From assembly GCA_027886185.1 (NCBI GenBank), contig WOAB01000109.1:7606501-7670500 (forward strand): DNA of 64,000 nucleotides. The letters are read 5' to 3'. The stretch comes from Rheum nobile (taxonomy: Eukaryota; Streptophyta; Magnoliopsida; Caryophyllales; Polygonaceae). Positions 1 to 12,479 of this stretch are shown piece after piece; the first letter of the stretch is position 1, and every line of letters starts with the position of its first letter. The position numbers and the translations under genes were made by a program. Below the pieces are notes generated by a model, which had not been told where the DNA came from, searched no databases, and saw only the letters and a list, made by a program, of their open reading frames with translations.

Positions 1-1308
1 TAGCAGTCAAACACACAATCACAACACAGAGAACCATCACGGCTCAACCTGAACAACTAACACCCTAGATTTAATAATCTAAACACACACGATAAATCAC
101 ATCAAAGACCCTTACGGCCTTCACCTGCACAAATCTAGAATAGACTAGCGTCGGTTCTAGCAGAATATACAACCTAGTATAATAACTTCTTTTAAACACA
201 TAAGGTTATCAAAACAATTTCCAACATAATTCAGAATCATCCCAAATTAATTAACAACAAAACAATTGATAATTAATGAAAGTATGGAATGATGAGCAAG
301 AGCGAACCGCCACTTGCCTTAGATCCGACAACTTCGAATCAAGCTGAGCAACGTCTAGTTCCGGGATCTAAAACTGGAGCAGATCTTGGATATTAAATCC
401 CTAAGAAATGGCCCATAACAAGACCCTAAGTTAGATTCAATACACTTATATATGAATCTAAAAGAATACAAGAAGAAATCAAAGGAAACGAGCAAAGCCC
501 AAAGCCAAACCAACAAGACACACAACTCGGACGCCCTCACCGCGATCGCGGCGAGTCGCGGCCAGTCGCGGTTCATCAACAGTGGCAAAGCTTCGACAGC
601 TTCCATGGAGTTTTTCTTACCCCAAACCGATTTGTTTGCTTCGATTTGTCTATGGTTCGATCTCCCAACACCTCAAAGCTTCTAACAACACTCAAGAGCA
701 CCTTCTCAACTCAAGAGACACTCGAAATCTCCCACACACGAAGCTCACAAGCTCGGCTTTAATGGAGAAAAACAGAGGAAAATAGAGGAGAAGAAGAAGG
801 AAGAAGAAGAGAGCTTAAGCTTCGGTCTTCACCTCCTTTTATAGCCCAATCCGAGTCTCCACCAAGGGAACAAGTCGGGGACAAGGGGACAAGCCAAAGC
901 CAAGTGGATCGAGCCACTTGTCTGCCCCAAAAACAGAGAAAAAACAGAGTGCGAGAAGACGACACTGCTCAGCAAAAGGTGTTACCGCGAGCGCGGCCGG
1001 TCGCGGTGAATCGCGGTTGATCGCGGTCAATCGCGGTGAGTCGCGGTTTAAAGGCCGACTTCGTTAATTCTTATCCGAACTTGGTTTGGATTAAATTTCT
1101 TAACTCCGGGTTAAATATATTTGTACATTAACGTTACATTAACCCCGAAAACACTTCAACTATATTATATAATGCTCGGAAAATTTTACAGAGCTCAGAC
1201 CCTTTTCAGAAAGTCCGAGACTCACTGAATTAAATCCGTCTAGCAAAACGGGCATAAGAAAAATTTAAAAATAATTCAAAATACCCTTAAAAATTACGGG
1301 GTGTTACA
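1..1308 (-). mobile_element. Partial Ty3 chromovirus LTR (LTR-A)
   Basis: On the minus strand the sequence begins TGTAACACCCCG at 1308, the typical start of Tekay/Del-type chromovirus LTRs, and runs off the left edge of the window. A TATA box (GGCTATAAAAGG on -) lies near 835-844. Two clusters of a CG-rich word related to TCGCGGT flank it, at about 537-573 and 984-1047. A stretch near 295-320 (GAGCGAACCGCCACTTGCC) is conserved in four other LTRs of this window. It interrupts the LINE at 1309. Whether it is a solo LTR or part of a longer element cannot be seen. ORFs inside are not taken as genes. Confidence 0.8.
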
Positions 1309-3470
1309 TCGTATGCCTTTTTCAGGTCAATTTTGACAGCACACCTTGGGCTAGTATATTTCCTTGAATACCCCTTAACAAGCTCTTGGCATACTGCAAT
1401 ATTATGCATGATTGATCTGCCTCTAATGAAGGCTCCTTGATTCTGAGCAATAATTTTTTGGAGCACAAGCTGCAATCTGTTGACAAGAAGCTTGGTGATT
1501 GTTTTGTAGATGACAGAACATCAGGCAATGAGTCTGTAATCATGAATGGAATTAGGTTATGCCACTTTATAAATCAGAGAGATGGTTGAGCAGTTGGTTT
1601 CTTTGAGGAGTCTGCCTTTGTCAAAAAAGTCAAGAATAGCATCTGTAAATTCAGTTCCCACAGTGCCCCATGAGTCTTTGAAAAATTGAGCTCTATATCC
1701 ATCAGGTAATAGAGCTTTATTGTTCCCAATATCAAATAATGCTGCCTTGATCTCCTCTCTAGAGAATGGTTTAACCATGCAAATTTGATCTGTTTGATCA
1801 GCAACTGGCCCAGCTTCAAACACTAAGGGGTCACAAGGCTGGTGAGGATTATCCACACCATGCCAGTCCTAGAAGTGCTTGATAATGGTGTCTTTGATCA
1901 TCTAAGGGTCAGTAATTCTGTCTTCTTTATCATCAGTCAGGGCAGCTATGGAATTCCTAGACCTTCTGATCTTGATGTGGTTGTAGAAATAGGAGTTGCA
2001 TTGATCTTGGTATTTAATCCAGTGTAGTTTGGCTGACTGTTGGAGCTTGCAATTCCTGATCTTGATGGCTTGTCTGAGTGAGCATAAAGTGTATGATTCA
2101 GCATGAAGCAGAGTTCTGTTATGTGGCTTGCTTTGCAGTTCATCTTGTAAGCTAGCGAGAAGTTTGTGGAGGTCCTTGATAAAGGCTTCTCCATCATCAA
2201 TGGATTTAGACTGGAGCTTCCTGAGGGGGCCCTTAAGCAATTTCAGTTTAGTGACAAGTTTGTACATACAAACTCCATTGGGCTTCTTTCTCCAAGCAGC
2301 AGAGACAGTGGCAAGATAATCTGGATGCAAAGACCAAGTGTTGCAGTATCTGAAGCACCTCTTTATAGTAGGGAGACCACAGGGAATAGACAAGATGGCA
2401 GGGGAGTGATCTGAGCATTCCTTGTTGGAGAAAAAGGCTGAAGAGTTGGGAAAGGCATCCATCCAATCCTGATTTGCAATGATTCTGTCCAGCTTGCATT
2501 GGATAAGAGTGTCATCAGTGTGGTTGTTCGACCAAGTGAAGAAAGCACCCGTGGCAGGGATATCAAAGAGACCCATGTTGTTCATGTAGTTCTTCAGATC
2601 TGGATTCAGCTGTGAAGGGTTGTTGTGTTTCGAGAATTTCTCACCAGTGTCAGTAATGGTGTTGAAGTCACCCAATACGACCCAAGGAAGGCCAGATAAC
2701 AGTAAGGCAGAGTCTTCCAGGGAGTGCCAAAGTTCAGTTCTAACCTGTGGATTAATAGAGGCATAGATAAAAGAGACATTGATGGCAGTAGGGATGTGGA
2801 GTGAGGAGATCTTACAATGTAATACTTGCAAGGTTTCAAGTAGCATAGTATCAAGAGAGACATTATTATTCCAAAAAATCCAGATTCGACCATTGATACC
2901 GTTGCAGTTTGTGACTTTATTCCAGCCTTTGAGAACCTTTTTGGCAATAGCTTCAGCTATGTGTTCTCTTACTCTAGTCTCCAAAATGGCTAGGAAATCA
3001 ATCTTGTGATGCTTGACAAACTGTTCGACAAAAGTATGGCTAGTGGGGTTGTTGAGGCCCCTTATGTTCCAATTGGCCAGAGTGAGCTTATTCATTGAGG
3101 TAGATGGCATCTGTGTCCACACCTATGCTTGTATCCTCAATGTGTTCCTGGGTACTGCTCAAGGCTTTGAATCTTATAGTTGGCCCCTGGGATCTCCCTT
3201 CTTCTATCACTACACCTTTGCCTTTGTCAACAATCTTTTTTGCATATTTTGTTGGTTGTTGCCACTATTCTTGCACAGAAGAGCCTTGCTGTTGTGGCTG
3301 CCTAGTAGTGGGACTAGTAAGGTATTTAGCTGGGTTGGAGCATTGTCCTTGTTTAGGTAGGAGAGTCTTAGGTGGAGGGAAGCCTTTCTGTGCTTTCTTG
3401 ACCCAAAGCTGTCTATGAGGTTGATACGTTCTGGTCGTTGGGCGGGCTGATTTCTTGAGCAAAGATTGAG
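1309..3470 (-). pseudogene. LINE: end of ORF1, endonuclease and start of RT
   Basis: Non-LTR retrotransposon read right to left. The long frame at 1902-3122 is an apurinic-type endonuclease. Recognisable motifs, in order, are NWNIRGLN near the start, ILETRV, GRIWIFW, VLGDFN, FTWSN, LDRIIAN and the C-terminal CSDHSPAIL. The frame then breaks. Reverse-transcriptase pieces follow: a palm-N part at 1557-1856 with KPFSREEIKAALFDIGNNKA, and NQGAFIRGR followed by VKIDLKKAYD at 1309-1475. Upstream, about 3123-3470, another frame looks like the end of LINE ORF1. The RT stops at KAYD exactly where LTR-A begins, so the catalytic FADD region and the 3' end are missing. Several frameshifts show it is dead. 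On the right it abuts copia integrase sequence, which suggests a 5'-truncated insertion into the copia element. Confidence 0.85.
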
Positions 3471-4640
3471 TTTTGGTGAGGGTGATATTGAGGAGGTAGA
3501 TAGCAGTGTTTAGAGACTCAAGCCAGTATTGTGGAGGGAGGTGGGCTTGGAAGAGAAGGGTTCGCAACACGTTGATTGTGCAAATCATTCGTTCAACTTT
3601 TCTATTTTGTTGAGAAGTGTGAGAACAAGAGAACTGGATAAGAATATCATTGCTAGCAAAGACATATTTGAGTTCGTGATTGTCAATTCCCGCCCGTGGT
3701 CACATTAAATTTGTTTGAGGGAGCGGCCGAATTGAGTTCGAACCATGGAGTGGAAATTTTTTATATGTTATGGCGTTTCAGACTTGTGTTTGAGTGGGAA
3801 GTCCATATGTATTAAGTGCCATCATCAACAATCACGAGATCATACTTAAAACCAGTAATGCTAGAGACATGAGATATCTAAAGATCACAATGGATAAGTT
3901 GAAAAAGGAACAGTAGACTTGGAATTAGACAAGACAAATGGTAAGCTAACATGTTTTCCTAATTGACAAGCTTGACATAGATCAACATCATCTTCATTGA
4001 AATGAATAGACTTTAAACTTTGAAGGACTTGAGCTCCGAGGTGACCAAGACGACGATGCCATAGACTTGTAGGATTTTGGACAACTGTAGATCCAGGAGA
4101 TAACAATGAAATCCAGCATCTTCCATGTTTCATCATGTGTAGAGGAAGATGAAGCATATCAATCAATATGAGAGAGTAGGGAAAACTTCCTAATTGTGAC
4201 GAGGAAGAGACAATGCCACTGATTGAAATTCGAATGAGAGAATTGCAGGGTGATAGGAACATGGGTCTTGATGCACGCAACGTGGAGTGCTTGTTGATGA
4301 GCCATGGAGATGGGATCCAGAGAAGGGCGAGGGGTGGTCTCCTGGGATACATTGTCGGCGACGACATGGTACGAGTGCCAACCGCATTATCGACAGCGGC
4401 GGAAGGGTCGGTGGTGGTAGGAGAGGTGTTGTCAGACATGGTGGTGGTAGAGAGGATCGTTTGAGAGGAGAGGGTTTTTGGAAAAAAAATTGTTAGGCTG
4501 ATACCATGAGAGAATATGTGAAATCCTACTTGGTGGGTTTGCCTTGGATATCTCATATACATAAAGCGATACAATATACAAGATAGTATAAATGGTAAAT
4601 ACAATATATATCATGATCCTAAAGATAATATGTTCTAACA
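3471..4640 (-). mobile_element. Degraded Ty1/copia retrotransposon
   Basis: Read right to left it shows a short 5' LTR (4507-4640), a degenerate Met-tRNA primer site, the start of gag (ATG at 4439), a deletion, a GAG-pre-integrase domain (WHRRLGHLGAQVLQSLKS and CQACQLGKHVSLPF at about 3900-4060), broken integrase, and the conserved integrase tail LPPQYWLESLNTAIYLLN near 3500-3560. RT and RNase H are absent because the LINE sequence takes over near 3470. Frames are broken many times. The right LTR edge abuts a chromovirus integrase fragment, so this element inserted into that older element. Confidence 0.8.
4507..4640 (-). repeat. Copia 5' LTR, 134 bp, with primer site
   Basis: On the minus strand it starts TGTTAGAACA and ends TCTCTCA. 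It is followed directly (4496-4506) by TGGTATCAGCC, one base off the usual initiator-Met primer site TGGTATCAGAG. The short LTR and TG...CA ends fit plant copia elements of the Tork/Retrofit kind. No 3' LTR was found. Confidence 0.75.
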
Positions 4641-4757
4641 GCATCGTCTCTAATCCTCTTCACCACTCGAAAAGGACCATCTCCTCTTGGGTCTAACTTG
4701 GATTTCCTCTTAGTAGGAAACTTCTCCTTCCTCAAGTGCAACCACACCATGTCACAT
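4641..4757 (-). pseudogene. Chromovirus integrase C-terminal (GPY/F) fragment
   Basis: Minus-strand translation gives MVWLHLRKEKFPTKRKSKL followed by DPRGDGPFRVVKRI, the signature end of plant chromovirus integrase with its GPF core. The copia element begins immediately after, so the reading frame is cut at 4641. The rest of gag-pol is missing. It probably belongs with LTR-B, which lies upstream in the same orientation, joined through a large internal deletion at about 4758-4837. Confidence 0.8.
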
Positions 4758-4837
4758 TCTTAAAAGATGATCCTCCCTTGTAAGCTTAGGCCTTGTATTG
4801 GTGTGCTCTCATTTCCAACTACAAGTGAATCCTTTGA

Positions 4838-7036
4838 CTATTTGGGTCCTCAACCAAGCACTGCATAATGCGAATTTATATTGGAAATGGGACTTACTTT
4901 AGAGAGGAGCCTGAGCGGTTTCCAACTTGTACTTCTCTCCCGAAAATGTGCATTTATGCTAAAGCTTTTAATCCACACCATCTCGGTACGAGAATATCAT
5001 TGGACGAATCCCGAATAACAGCACTAGCTAAGTGCACCACCACTTATATTCGAATAAGGGTAGGTCATGACCAAAAGTATTAGATCAATAATCCTCCTAA
5101 TATCAAGTTATAAAGAAACAGCTAAACCTCACGAGGTATATAGCGTTCCTACGAATACTCGTGCTAACTAATCATACAAGTCCACACCAATTTTCACACC
5201 AAAATCCAACTAGCAAACCCCTATAACACACAAGTTCCCAAACACAAAATAGAAATGTTTATCCCAACTTAATTAAAACATTATTTGATTGTCAATTGAG
5301 GAAAATATGGAATAAATTCAAGAGTGAACCGCCACTTGGCTCGAGTTAAGGTATTGGTTGAACGGCGTAACGAGAGAAGATGCTCTTGACCAACAGACTG
5401 AATTCCTAACTCATTTCCGTTCCCAATAGCGATTCCGAGACGTACCAAATTCACACAAAAATAAATTACAGTTAGATAATTTATTCATAATCGGAAATTG
5501 AAGGATACTTGTCTCGGTTTCTAATTGATTTTTTTCTAAATCCAAATAAATCAATTATCAAGGCTACACAATATACGATTATTTATACGATGCAAAAAAT
5601 CCTTTAGTCGTATATTATAAATAATCATAACACAAATAAATTAACTCAATCTATCCCTAATTAATTATTTAACCCAATATATTATTTAATTGTAATGTTA
5701 AAATTTTACATTTTACAACCTAAGATAATACCATAAAAATATGTTTAATATTATTTTAACATTAATAAAAATAAATTAACTCAATGTATCCCTAATTATT
5801 CCCAAGTAACCAACTAATTATGATTAATTAAAAAAAACAGAGTTTGGAAATTGTACCGAATGGGTCGAATGGCACCAGGCGGAAATGGGTACAATTCGGG
5901 CTCGTCGGGGCACCAAATGGGTCGGGGGTCAGATGGGTTTGAACCGGGACTTCAAGGAGGTTCTACTGGTGGCGCTATTGGTGGTGGAGGAGCGTCGTGG
6001 TGGCCGGATTAAATCAAAAACAGAGGCGTCGGTGCGGTTTAGGGTTCGAGAGTTTGAGCTCGAAATTGGATGGGAAATTATTAATGTCCGGGGTTGTATT
6101 TATAAGGAAAATAAATCCCATGACAAGAGCTTCAAAATAAGGCAAAATCCAGCGTCAATGATTCTGAATGAGATCGAATTTCACAAAATACTCCAAGACG
6201 CGTCATGCCGACGTGGCTTGCCTTCTTAAGAGAAATTCGATTAAATCCGGGCGATTTGGTTCCCGATTTTTGGGGGTTTAACTACGAGGTAACTTAATTT
6301 ACAAAGCCAGTGGGTTGATTTGAAGATTCGAGCAAAAACGGCCCGGAATTCCGCCATTAATCGAGCTTGGAGTGAACCGGCTGAAGGTTGAAGAAATGCC
6401 CCACTGTTCACAGTCGGCCCTCCCCCACCTTTGGCTTAATTACACATTTTTGCCAAACTTTTCAAGTTGAAGCAAAAATGCCCTTATTTTAATTTTCAAA
6501 AATTACCCAAACTTATGTATACACTATCCTAAGTTTATTTATACATTCTAACCCAAAATTATGATGAATGAAAAATTAGATTAGGTTTGTTCTAAGCTTA
6601 AGTTATATTTTCTTATAAACTTAGCCCTATTTAAATTTTAATTAACATATTGTTAATATTAAAGTAAAATTGATAGGTTTATTTAAATTATTATTAACAT
6701 AAGGTTAATATAATTTAAATCATTCAAGACTTAAAGAGATAACATACTTAGTTAAGAATTATTTTATCCCTACATAGAATAACATAATAAATCTTATAAC
6801 CTTTATTATAACATTTTAAAACTACATTCATGGTTATACTTAATTATTTATTTCTACACTATACTTTTATAACCCATTTGATAATTTGTACAAAAATTAT
6901 CTCAACATAAATTTTGAACTTAAGTTAATGAAAATTTAAACTACTCCTCTGTAAAGAAATAATATAAATTTCATAACTTTTATTATTATCAAAATAAAAT
7001 TATCATATTGCCTTTCTATTTTAGTGGAATATTACA
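4838..7036 (-). mobile_element. Chromovirus LTR-B, internally truncated at its 3' side
   Basis: Minus-strand start TGTAATATTCC at 7036. From about 4838 to 5340 it matches LTR-E (19300-19950), including the conserved ACCGCCACTTGGC block at about 5330. The U3 part (6800-7015) matches LTR-C (10865-11080) in inverted orientation. A TATA-like CTTATAAATAC on - lies near 6094-6104. The segment of the LTR equivalent to 18593-19300 is missing on the left. The plus-strand frame at 5885-6229 overlaps the U3/R region in antisense and is not considered a gene. Confidence 0.7.
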
Positions 7037-7269
7037 TAATATTAATCATGTTTGTTAATATCAATAACCAATTTCTTAAGCATATATTTGATTTATCAAA
7101 AAATATAAGTTTTGACTATGTGGGACGTGCTATACTCTAGTTTTTTAAGAGGGCAGGTGACGTGACATATTACTGAGGCCGACACATATGAAAAATTAAC
7201 ATGAGGTCGACACGAAATCGAAATCAATAAGAGACTAACACGTGGACGTAACGTTTTTCGTGTAGTGTA

Positions 7270-8411
7270 TATATAGATTAAGACAAAAGTCATACGAAGA
7301 CAACAAACATCTCTTAAATCGTCTAACATTATCTTTCTAGAACCAATAGGTGAATCAACTAAAACATGTAAACCAATACTAAGTGCAAATGCAAAATTAG
7401 TAAGTGAATCCGCCATCCTATTATCTTCCGGGAATATATGACAAAAACTAAGAACCCAATTTCGTTTAAAAAAGCCATGACAACGAACTATTAAGCTAGA
7501 AAGAGGATGACATGGATCAATCCCTTTCACAAGTAATTCCAACACCAATTCGGAATCAACCTCCATCAAGATGGAAGAAGACCCCGATCTCAAGTCCATT
7601 GCAACCCGTAGAAATCCCCCCAAAGCTTTGCAGCGGACGCCGTCATAACTCTAACATTGGCAGTGAACCCAACAATCCACTCCTGATTTTCAACATAAAG
7701 AACACCACCAGTCGTTGCTAAGCCCGAATTACCCCGTGAAGCACCATTCTTATTCAGTGTCACCCATTGACTAGCTTGTAGGTTTTAACCAACCATCCAA
7801 ATGTTCATACCGCCTACCAACACAGCTCGTAGCACCAGCTATCACATCAAAGGCATCCAACGACTCGTTAACCCGGCCACACACGTACGAAGCTCACCTT
7901 ATCAACAACAACATATATCAACCTCTCTGAAAACCCAAAGATTGCGCCACCACCACGACTACCAAAGAGTGAAGGCAAACACAATGCTCCATTTTCTCGG
8001 ATCTCAACATTGTACCCCAGTCCTAGATTCTTAACCAACCAATCATGAAAATCCATGAAGAAGAAACCAAATAGGTACCTCGGTTGGAAACCTAGCCAGC
8101 CTGCCAAACAGTCGTCACATAGGAACAATCCCAAAAAAGGTGGATTAAGTTCTCGTCCCTATGATCGCACAAATTGCATGTTGCTTCCACCGCCAAGTGT
8201 CAACGAACCCGCTCAAAATTAGTCAAGATCTACTTCCTACCCACCAACAACAAAAATAAGTGATTCCTCTCGGGGTTTTAAGTTCACAAATACATTTAAA
8301 TCAGACTCACTATGATAAACATCCCTAATAGAATCTTGTAGGCCGACTTAGTCGAGAACAGCCCAGAGAGCTATCTTGCCATGCAACCACATCCTTACAG
8401 TCCCAATCGTC
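7270..8411 (-). pseudogene. LINE 3' fragment: zf-RVT and RNase H-like domains
   Basis: Minus-strand fragments show a zinc-binding RT-associated domain (CNLCDHRDENLIHLFWDC, about 8120-8180) followed by an RNase H-like (RVT_3) region in the frame 7096-7623. The latter contains LMEVDSELVLELL, HPLSSLIVRC and EDNRMADSLTNFA. This order is normal for the C-terminal part of plant L1-type LINE ORF2. Stops and frameshifts separate the pieces. The TRIM lies at its upstream edge. 7037-7269 holds only AT-rich sequence with no recognisable content. Confidence 0.75.
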
Positions 8412-8416
8412 CATAA

Positions 8417-8934
8417 TGTTGAAATATAAATGTCCCACATCGAAAGTTGGGACATAACTTGTCTATTATATAAGTTTGATGGGCTACTCCTCCTATTGCC
8501 AATTGGTTTTAGGATGGAAACTTATTGGGCTTATGTACTAGGCCTATTTGCGCCTATGCGTTCGTATCCGCACGAACCCCCAGTCTATGGGCCCACGGAC
8601 TTTGACATGGTATCAGAGCGGGTTCGGTCCTGGGTCCCTTTCTTGGGTCTGGCTATAAAGAGATTGAGATGCCCACCCACACCCGTTTGTCCAAGTGTCA
8701 ACTGGGTCTGGCCAATTGCCCGCCCGTTGCACTTGTGGGGGCGTGTTGGAATATAAATGTCCCACATCGAAAGTTGGGACATAACTTGTCTAGTATATAA
8801 GCTTGATGGGCTACTCCTCCTATTGCCAATTGGTTTTAGGATGAAACCTCATTGGACTTATGTACTAGGCCTATTTGCGCCTATGCGTTCGTATCCGCAC
8901 GAACCCCCGGTCTATGGGCCCACGGACTTTGACA
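8417..8934 (+). mobile_element. Complete TRIM retrotransposon
   Basis: Two direct repeats of 191 bp (8417-8607 and 8744-8934) start TGTTG and end TTTGACA. The left repeat is followed at once by TGGTATCAGAGC (8608-8619), a perfect initiator-Met primer site. A purine-rich tract (GTGGGGGCG, near 8735-8743) precedes the right repeat. The interior is only 136 bp and has no coding capacity. A 5-bp target duplication CATAA flanks it (8412-8416 and 8935-8939). Plus is the transcriptional orientation given by primer site and tract. The LTRs are very similar, so the insertion is relatively young. Confidence 0.93.
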
Positions 8935-8939
8935 CATAA

Positions 8940-10686
8940 GACCTACAACAACAAGTTTTAACAAGAAGGAACTCGAGACTTTTTCCTCAATATAAAAAGC
9001 AAATAATAGAAGGATAATTAAATGAAAATTATAGATAAGTATCGCAAGATGAGTATAAATCATGAAATAAATTCTAGTATGTTGATTATATTTTGTAATC
9101 CAGCTTTGTATTTGTATAAGTGTAAGGTTAATAAGGTTGAGGATTTAATTGGAAACTATAGGTTAGGGTTGAACCGGGTTTACAATGACCAAAAATTAAG
9201 CAACCCCGGCCAAGGCTAGTTTGGAGGCTTTAAATTGGTTTTGTGGACTTGGGCCAAGCCCGCTGAACAAAAGAACTGGGCCAGGCCCATCTGGGGAGGA
9301 GTTGCCGCCTCACTTGGCGAAACGTGTTGTTTTTAGATGAAGTTGTGTGCCCTAGCTTTATAAGCCTGGTCTCCTGTTTCCTTGCCGAGGTTACTAGCTG
9401 CGCCGTTTCCAAACAGAGAGAAAAGAGAGAGCGAGAGGAGAGCTTGTCGTCTCCGATAGTCTCCGCCGGCGTTGTTGGTGTCCCCCTTGGTCACCTCCGT
9501 TGAAGCTTGCATTGGCATCTTCGTCTGCCTTGAAAGGGGGCCGAAACCCTTTCTTCTGTCTCCTTACTCTTCTGTGTGTTCTTGCTTGTTTTCTTTGTTG
9601 CGGCTTTCGTAGTTCTACCTAGGGTTTTCAATTGCTCCCTTTGTAAACCTACACTTTTGTTTCTTTGATCTCTAGTGCATTTGGGTTGAGTCTCCCGTCT
9701 CGAGGCTTTGCGGATGTAGAGAAACCGAATCACGTGAACAGATCTTGTGTCCCTCTGCTTTTATGTTCTTGCATGCGATTGTTTGGCTTGATTCGAACTT
9801 AATACGAGTAAATTTGTTGCATCTAGGGTTGAAACACGATATCAACAATATTAGATCTTTATTTATTCCTGTCCCATATTAAAATCTCTCCCTTTTTTGC
9901 CATTTTCCAATGACTTTTAATACGAAGATATAAATTAATACGTCAATCTTATATTAATTATAATATTATTATGATATTTGTTAATTTATAAAATTATATT
10001 ATAATATTTAATATAAATGAATATTACATGCAAAGAAGCCAGTCAGGTCAATTCAACCTAGAGATTTCTCAACGCGTCAAGCATGACACTCTTGATCCGT
10101 TGATTTTCGGTCTGAATCTTAATAAAAAAAATCGAATAGGTCGAATCGGGTAGGATCATGTTTTGACATGTATAATTACAACCATAGTATATATATTATG
10201 ATATATCTATATATAATAATTTATATAGTAAAATGGAAATTATTATCATAATTAATTTATCAAACAAAATTACATATAATTATATATATATTTTGAAAAG
10301 GATATGAAATTATGTTATAATATTTAGCAAGATCACAATAATAATAATCTATATACTAAAAACGAAAATTAAGATAATCTCAAAAATAATCAAAATAATA
10401 TAATTATAATAAAAAAGAATAAATTAGATGATGACATGTGGCTAAAACTAGAGCGGACATGTGATAAAAATGATGTGGCGTAATGTGAGGATATCATGTG
10501 GCCTTAGCCTTTTTTTCCAATTTTACTAATATATATATATTATTCATTTGGAAAGATTTTATTATATTTTATTTATTGAAGAAATTTAAATTGTTTAACA
10601 AATATTTTATATAATTTTATTTTAAGTGCATGAATCAAGACTTTGTTAGTTCATGTGTGTGGGGGTTTGGTTCTCACTGATTTATG
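8940..10686. other. Unassigned spacer, partly AT-rich
   Basis: No gene is recognised. 9230-9740 is moderately GC-rich with CT/AG-rich runs and a TATA-like TTTATAAG near 9358, resembling a promoter/leader or a degraded LTR, but nothing confirms either. 9880-10620 is very AT-rich with many short TATAAT-type runs. Only short frames without recognisable domains are present. Confidence 0.5.
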
Positions 10687-10829
10687 ACGCGGAAGAGGTC
10701 GGCCTAAGAACAGCTGGAAGAAAGTAATTAGACGAGACCTTACCCTCTTGGCTCTTACGAAAGATATGACACAAAATAGGGCCATGTGGAGGGATAAGAT
10801 TCGATTATCGGATGTCTTAATTAGGTTGT
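10687..10829 (+). pseudogene. RTE-like LINE C-terminal tail
   Basis: Plus-strand translation gives RGRGRPKNSWKKVIRRDL, then TQNRAMWRDKIRL. This arrangement (RGRP.K.W...I..DL...L...DM..DR..WR..I) is the usual C-terminus of plant RTE-type LINE reverse transcriptases. It is cut on the right where LTR-C begins with TGTAATAACCC. Nothing upstream of 10687 continues the frame, so only the tail survives. Confidence 0.7.
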
Positions 10830-11470
10830 TGTAATAACCCACCTTAAATTATAAGGATATTATGGTAATATTTATTTTATTTTGATAATAATAAAAGTTA
10901 TGAAATTTATATTATTTCTTTAATAGAGGAGTAATTTAAATTTTCATTAACTTAAGTCCATAAATTATGTTAAGATAATTTTTTTAGAGTTATTAAATGG
11001 GTTACAACAATATGGTGTAGAAATTAATAATTAAGTGTAACTATGATTATAAAATAAAGTTTCGGCAACTTTATAATAATCTTTTAATTAAAATAGGGCG
11101 CTTTTGTCTCACTTTTGAAAGTTTGGGTAAAAAATTGCAATTCACCCGAAATTGAGGGGGTCGTGTCTAATCATGGCAAAAGTGTGGGTTATCATCTTCT
11201 TCCTCTAGAACGCATGTTAGGGCTTGATTTTAATGGCAAAATTCGAGCTCGTCTTCAAATATTGGGAGCAATGGAGCCATAGGCTTTAAAGATCAATCAA
11301 ATGCCAATCAAAACCCCCTAATTTCGGGATTAATTGGTTTCAAATCGGTCAAAATCAATCCGCGAATGAAAGGACGCGTGCGTGACTCATCATGACATAA
11401 ATTGGGAAATTCGATCCAATTACGATCAATTAGAGCGAGTGATTTGTAGGATTATGTTCTTGCAATTATG
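10830..11470 (+). mobile_element. Chromovirus LTR-C, 5' part
   Basis: Starts TGTAATAACCC directly inside the LINE tail. 10865-11080 is nearly the reverse complement of 6800-7015 in LTR-B, so both are U3 parts of one LTR family. The right boundary is unclear: similarity that I can follow fades by about 11470. No conserved GAACCGCCACTTGCC block was found downstream before LTR-D, so the 3' part appears to be lost or replaced. Confidence 0.65.
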
Positions 11471-12044
11471 GGAAATCAAACCCCTGTAAATTCACCATCT
11501 TTCCATTCATTTTCGGCATCCAATTTGCCCCAAAACCGAGCCATCTCCCTTCCGCCTCTTTGCATTTTGAGATACTGTAAATGGCGTTTTTCAGCGCCAT
11601 TCCACAAGCTCTTCCACCGCCAACCACATCTAGAGATAGCCTGCAACACAACGAGTCCATATCCGCCGGCCTTGCTCGATTTGGTCGTCGTTTGAGCCAC
11701 CAACGAGCCGCTCAAAGTGGGCTCGATCTAAGAGTTCTTTTTTCTGGAAAACTGATCCGACATCACCTTTTCATTGGCACTCTCCGGCACCAAATACCAC
11801 CTCCGATGTCTGATTCCAAGTCCTGGGGAAAGTACGCTTTGCAACGAATCCAACCACACCGGTCCTGACCCATTTGGATTCCAAACGAGCCTTGTGAAAC
11901 CGCTCCTCGTGCACTCTTTTTTTTGCGAAACCCTTTTTTTTTGCGGCGTATCCCGTCTTTGGGCGCAATCAGGTTGCGTCCAAAAAACGGATTCTTTTTT
12001 TTTGAAAAAAATAATAATTCCTTGGGCGCCGCAAAAAAAAAGAT
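11471..12044. other. Unassigned, GC-moderate coding-like stretch
   Basis: Both strands are open for about 90-120 codons, for example 11728-12090 on - and 11581-11868 on +. I recognise no domain in any frame. The base composition differs from the AT-rich neighbours, so this may be gene sequence captured by the element that contains the following satellite. It ends in a region with the palindromic word GGGCGCAATC...TTGCGTCC at about 11960-11980. Confidence 0.3.
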
Positions 12045-12470
12045 ATAACCATAGTATGTAACTATATGATATAACCACAGATATAACCAAATTGGATATA
12101 ACTATAAGATATAGTCATAGTATATAACTATATGATATAATCATAGTATATAACTATATGATATAGTATAGGATATAACAATAGTATATAACTATGGATT
12201 ATAACTATAAGATATAATCATAGTATATAATTATAAGTTATAACCATAGTATATAACTATAGAATATAATATATGATATAACCATAGTATATAATTATGG
12301 AATATAACCATAAGATATAATCATAGTATATAACTATATCATATAACGATAACTATATCATATAACGATATGATATAACCAAATTGGATATAAGTCTTAT
12401 AACTATAAGATATAATCATTGTATATAACTATATAATATAACTATAGTATATAGCTATATTATTTTATGG
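12045..12470. repeat. 26-bp AT-rich satellite, block 1
   Basis: Tandem, diverged copies of a unit like TATAACCATAGTATATAAC, with period about 26 bp and 13-bp subperiodicity. The same unit fills 13266-13800 and most of 55600-58630. Frames in it are composition artefacts. Confidence 0.85.
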
Positions 12471-12479
12471 ATTAAACTC

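Noticed and set aside
3104..3418. Plus-strand frames over the LINE
   Set aside because: Shadows of LINE ORF1/ORF2 sequence on -.
5885..6229. 114-residue frame on + as a gene
   Set aside because: It is antisense to the U3/R region of LTR-B and includes the TATA-containing stretch; no recognised domain.
9230..9740. Small genes on - in the GC-moderate stretch
   Set aside because: Overlapping frames without motifs or good starts; more like an untranslated leader or LTR remnant.
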